Source of the DNA: Burkholderiales bacterium
GTDB lineage: Bacteria > Pseudomonadota > Gammaproteobacteria > Burkholderiales > SG8-39
Direction: 5' to 3'
NCBI GenBank assembly: GCA_014860355.1
Contig: JACZJV010000179.1
Location: 1-53,249, forward strand
DNA: 53,249 bases
Made by a program: the position numbers and the translations under genes. The notes under the pieces are model-generated. The model was given only the letters and a program-made list of their open reading frames with translations, was not told the DNA's origin and made no database searches. Shown in pieces: positions 51,157 through 53,249 of the stretch; within the stretch, counting starts at the first letter, position 1, and the number at the start of each line of letters is the position of its first letter.

Positions 51157-51174
51157 CGGACGAAAAACCGTCCG
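51157..51174. repeat. Short hairpin, intergenic
   Basis: CGGACG (51157-51162) pairs with CGTCCG (51169-51174) around a six-base A-rich loop. It is the shortest of the hairpins in the 310-base gap between the MFS and acyl-CoA dehydrogenase genes. Confidence 0.5.
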
Positions 51175-51185
51175 CGCGGATCGCC

Positions 51186-51222
51186 GATTGCGTACGGATG
51201 ATGAAGCTATCCGTACGCAATC
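51186..51222. repeat. 14-bp perfect inverted repeat, intergenic
   Basis: GATTGCGTACGGAT (51186-51199) and its exact complement at 51209-51222 flank a nine-base loop. The arms near the loop, TACGGAT and ATCCGTA, are shared with the hairpin at 51269-51313. Confidence 0.8.
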
Positions 51223-51268
51223 GACGATCTTGGATAAAGCCCGGTGCCGTGTTTGGTGTTTACCATAA

Positions 51269-51313
51269 CCGTGCTTTCTGTACGGATGGTTCTTATCCGT
51301 ACAGAAAGCACGG
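51269..51313. repeat. 19-bp perfect inverted repeat, intergenic
   Basis: CCGTGCTTTCTGTACGGAT (51269-51287) is exactly complementary to 51295-51313, with a seven-base loop. Arm ends match the hairpin at 51186-51222 around the loop. No T-run adjoins it, so a simple terminator is not supported. The repeat may be a REP-like element. Confidence 0.85.
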
Positions 51314-51411
51314 TAGTCGCGCGCAGCGCGCAATTGCGCTCGCGACAGGGCGCCGTATTTGAGACGCAGCATATGGAGCCCTGGCCCTGACTGCGTTCAT
51401 CTGCATGTGCC

Positions 51412-52578
51412 TCAATACGACTTGGGCAGGCCGAGGACTTTCTCGGCGATGAAGCACAGGATCAGCTGCGGCGAAATCGGCGCGATGCGCCCGACCAGGC
51501 TTTCGCGCAGGTAGCGCTCGACGTGATACTCCTTGGCGTAGCCGAAGCCGCCGTGGGTCATCAGCGCCTGCTGGCAGGTGTTGAAGCAGGCCTCGCCCGC
51601 CAGGTACTTGGCCGCGTTGGCCTCGGCGCCGCAGGACTGGCCGCCGTCGTAAAGACTCGCCGCCTTGAACACCATCAGGTTGGCCGCCTCCAGTTCCATC
51701 CAGCACGCCGCGAGCGGATGCTGAATGCCCTGGTTCTGCCCTATGGGCCGGTCGAACACGATGCGCTCTTTGGCGTACTGCGTCGCACGCGCGAGCGCCG
51801 CGCGCCCGAGGCCTACCGATTCGGACGCGATGAGTATGCGCTCCGGGTTCATGCCGTGCAGTATGTATTCGAAGCCCTTGCCTTCCTCGCCAAGGCGGTC
51901 TTCCTGCGGCACCGGCAGCCCGTCGATGAACACCTGGTTGGAATCAACGGCAGCGCGGCCCATCTTGTCGATCTCGTGCACTTCGATGTAGCGCCGGTCG
52001 AGGTCGGTGTAAAACAGCGACAGACCCTCGGCCGGCTTGCGGCACGCTTCGATCGGCGTGGTGCGCGCGAGGATCAGCATTTTCTCGGCGACCTGGGCGG
52101 TCGAAATCCACACCTTTTGCCCCGACAGGATATAGCGCCCGCCTTCGCGCACCGCGCGGGTCTTGAGCCGGGTGGTGTTGAGGCCGGTATTGGGTTCGGT
52201 CACGGCGAAACAGGCTTTCTGCGTGCCCGCGATCAGCGGCGGCAGCATGCGCCGCTTCTGCTCCTCGCTGCCGAACACCACCACCGGATTGAGGCCGAAG
52301 ATGTTCATGTGCACGGCGGAAGCGCCGGAAAATCCCGCGCCCGAGGCCGCGATGGTCTGCAACATCACCGCCGCTTCAGTGATTCCGAGGCCGGCCCCGC
52401 CGTATTCCTCCGGCATCGCGATGCCCAGCCAGCCGTCGCGCGCCAGGGCCTGGTGCAATTCGTGCGGGAACTCGTGCGCGCGGTCTTTTTCGAGCCAGTA
52501 GTCGTCGCTGAAGCGGGAACAGATCCGCTCGATCGCCTCGCGTATCGCCTGCTGCTCTTCGGACAAAGAGAAATCCAT
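51412..52578 (-). CDS. Acyl-CoA dehydrogenase
   Basis: 388 residues from the ATG at 52576-52578; a much longer upstream frame overlaps the CoA-transferase and is not used. Family motifs: MPEEYGGAGLGITEAAV, CFAVTEPNTGLNTTRLKTRA, YILSGQKVWISTAQVAEKML and MTHGGFGYAKEYHVERYLRE. It oxidises an acyl-CoA using FAD and feeds electrons to electron-transfer flavoprotein. The catalytic Glu is not assigned by eye. It starts two bases after the CoA-transferase stop, so they are cotranscribed. Confidence 0.96.
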   Translation of the reverse strand: MDFSLSEEQQAIREAIERICSRFSDDYWLEKDRAHEFPHELHQALARDGWLGIAMPEEYGGAGLGITEAAVMLQTIAASGAGFSGASAVHMNIFGLNPVVVFGSEEQKRRMLPPLIAGTQKACFAVTEPNTGLNTTRLKTRAVREGGRYILSGQKVWISTAQVAEKMLILARTTPIEACRKPAEGLSLFYTDLDRRYIEVHEIDKMGRAAVDSNQVFIDGLPVPQEDRLGEEGKGFEYILHGMNPERILIASESVGLGRAALARATQYAKERIVFDRPIGQNQGIQHPLAACWMELEAANLMVFKAASLYDGGQSCGAEANAAKYLAGEACFNTCQQALMTHGGFGYAKEYHVERYLRESLVGRIAPISPQLILCFIAEKVLGLPKSY

Positions 52579-52580
52579 CT

Positions 52581-53249
52581 TCAGCTCTTTACCCCGGCTG
52601 AACCAAGGATGCGCTCGACCTCGTCCGGCGCGAAACCGAGTTCCTGCAATATTGCGCGGCCGTCGGCGTTGAGCGCCGGCGTGCCGCGCCTGAGTTTGCC
52701 GCCGCGGCGGCCATTCGCCCAGAGCGGAAACAGCGCGTGGCGCTCGCCCTCGAACTCGACCACGGCCGCGCGCACTTGGGCGTAGCCGGTGCGGCTCGCT
52801 TCGGTGGGCGTCAGCGGCAGTTCGGCTGGTACGTCCAGCGGCTCGAGCAGCGCATGCCATTGCCGCGCGGTCTTCTTCAGGAACAGCTTTTTCAGCAGGC
52901 GCGACAGTTCGTCGCCGTGCCTGCGCCGGCTTGGGTCGGTGTCGAACTTCGCATCCAGGAGCGCGGGCTCCAGATCCTTCACCGCGCTGCGAAAATTCTC
53001 CCAGAAATGCTGCTCGACGATGCCGAGGATGAGCATGCTGCCGTCCGCGGTTTCGAATAAATCGTTCACCGGCCAGATATGCGCGCGCGGGTCGGTATGC
53101 TCCTCGATGCCGTGGCGCAGCGCGGCGCAGAATAGACCGGCCTCGTACAGGCTCAGGTCGAGCTCGGCGCCGCGGCCGCTCGTGCCGCGCTCGTGCAGCG
53201 CCGCCAGTATGGCGATGGTGCCGAAGCTGCCGCCCTGCATGTCGGCGAT
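52581..53249 (-). CDS. Class III CoA-transferase (CaiB/BaiF), C-terminal part (cut by window edge)
   Basis: About 222 residues are visible; the N-terminal half lies past base 53249, and the frame stays open to the edge (IADMQGGSFGTIAILAALHE). Motifs GRGAELDLSLYEAGLFCAAL, ADGSMLILGIVEQHFWENFR and LPLTPTEASRTGYAQVR fit the C-terminal half of CaiB/BaiF enzymes, which move CoA between carboxylic acids. It is cotranscribed with the acyl-CoA dehydrogenase, as in many acid-activation operons. Confidence 0.92.
   Translation of the reverse strand: MADMQGGSFGTIAILAALHERGTSGRGAELDLSLYEAGLFCAALRHGIEEHTDPRAHIWPVNDLFETADGSMLILGIVEQHFWENFRSAVKDLEPALLDAKFDTDPSRRRHGDELSRLLKKLFLKKTARQWHALLEPLDVPAELPLTPTEASRTGYAQVRAAVVEFEGERHALFPLWANGRRGGKLRRGTPALNADGRAILQELGFAPDEVERILGSAGVKS

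Noticed and set aside
51412-52860. Longer 482-codon version of the acyl-CoA dehydrogenase
   Set aside because: The N-terminal extension overlaps the CoA-transferase by about 280 bases; the ATG at 52578 starts a normal family N-terminus.

Overview
The window looks like a piece of a high-GC (by eye), respiring betaproteobacterial chromosome, probably from a Burkholderiales- or Nitrosomonadales-like lineage. The basis is the ccoNOQP-ccoG-ccoH cluster next to fnr, hemN and a SafE-type membrane protein, the many TRAP/TAXI, CoA-transferase and MFS genes, and the style of the coding sequences. Both edges cut genes: a tonB-like gene on the left and a class III CoA-transferase on the right.

Layout. 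1-4.6 kb: a minus-strand cassette of DUF2946, a TonB-dependent receptor, a BNR-repeat protein, a TlpA-like thioredoxin and TonB, coupled by start/stop overlaps; probably outer-membrane uptake of a metal or cofactor. 4.8-10.9 kb: an adhesin-E-like protein, a beta-propeller lipoprotein, and a TetR-controlled SDR-MDR-MATE operon with two near-identical palindromic operators. 11.3-15.7 kb: DUF1254/DUF1214 protein, TAXI receptor and LysR regulator, with two gene relics (a TAXI fragment and a truncated CoA-transferase). 15.7-20.7 kb: TRAP-TAXI transporter and an FAD oxidoreductase.

20.9-26.1 kb is the standout: a selenocysteine island. It has selC (tRNA-Sec), selB, a wrecked selA remnant, a thioredoxin-reductase-like flavoprotein and a UGSC-family selenoprotein. 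The selenoprotein reads through an in-frame UGA at codon 104, which sits inside a C-x2-U-x2-C motif. A SECIS hairpin directly after the UGA has a bulged U and an apical GU at the same offsets (U17, G23, U24) as the classical E. coli fdhF element. A standard gene caller would split this gene in two. 26.4-30.6 kb: two-subunit aconitase X, a divergent IclR regulator and a second FAD oxidoreductase. The same 15-base element (one mismatch) lies in the AcnX/IclR divergent promoter and upstream of the TRAP-TAXI receptor, so one IclR regulon may control uptake and breakdown. I infer a catabolic module (TRAP uptake, AcnX dehydratase, FAD enzymes) physically joined to a selenium-dependent redox pair (UGSC plus reductase). 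The substrate is unknown.

30.8-37.3 kb: tRNA-Glu, tRNA-Ala, gltX, tRNA-Val, an encapsulated-ferritin-like protein without a visible targeting tail, VF530 protein, phosphatase and conserved unknowns. 37.4-46.6 kb: microaerobic respiration block (SafE-like, hemN, fnr, two universal stress proteins, ccoH, ccoG, ccoPQON) with perfect FNR boxes at hemN/fnr and ccoN. 46.7-53.2 kb: Nudix-metallo-beta-lactamase fusion, aldehyde dehydrogenase, MFS transporter, acyl-CoA dehydrogenase and CoA-transferase, with a cluster of hairpins in the one long intergenic gap.
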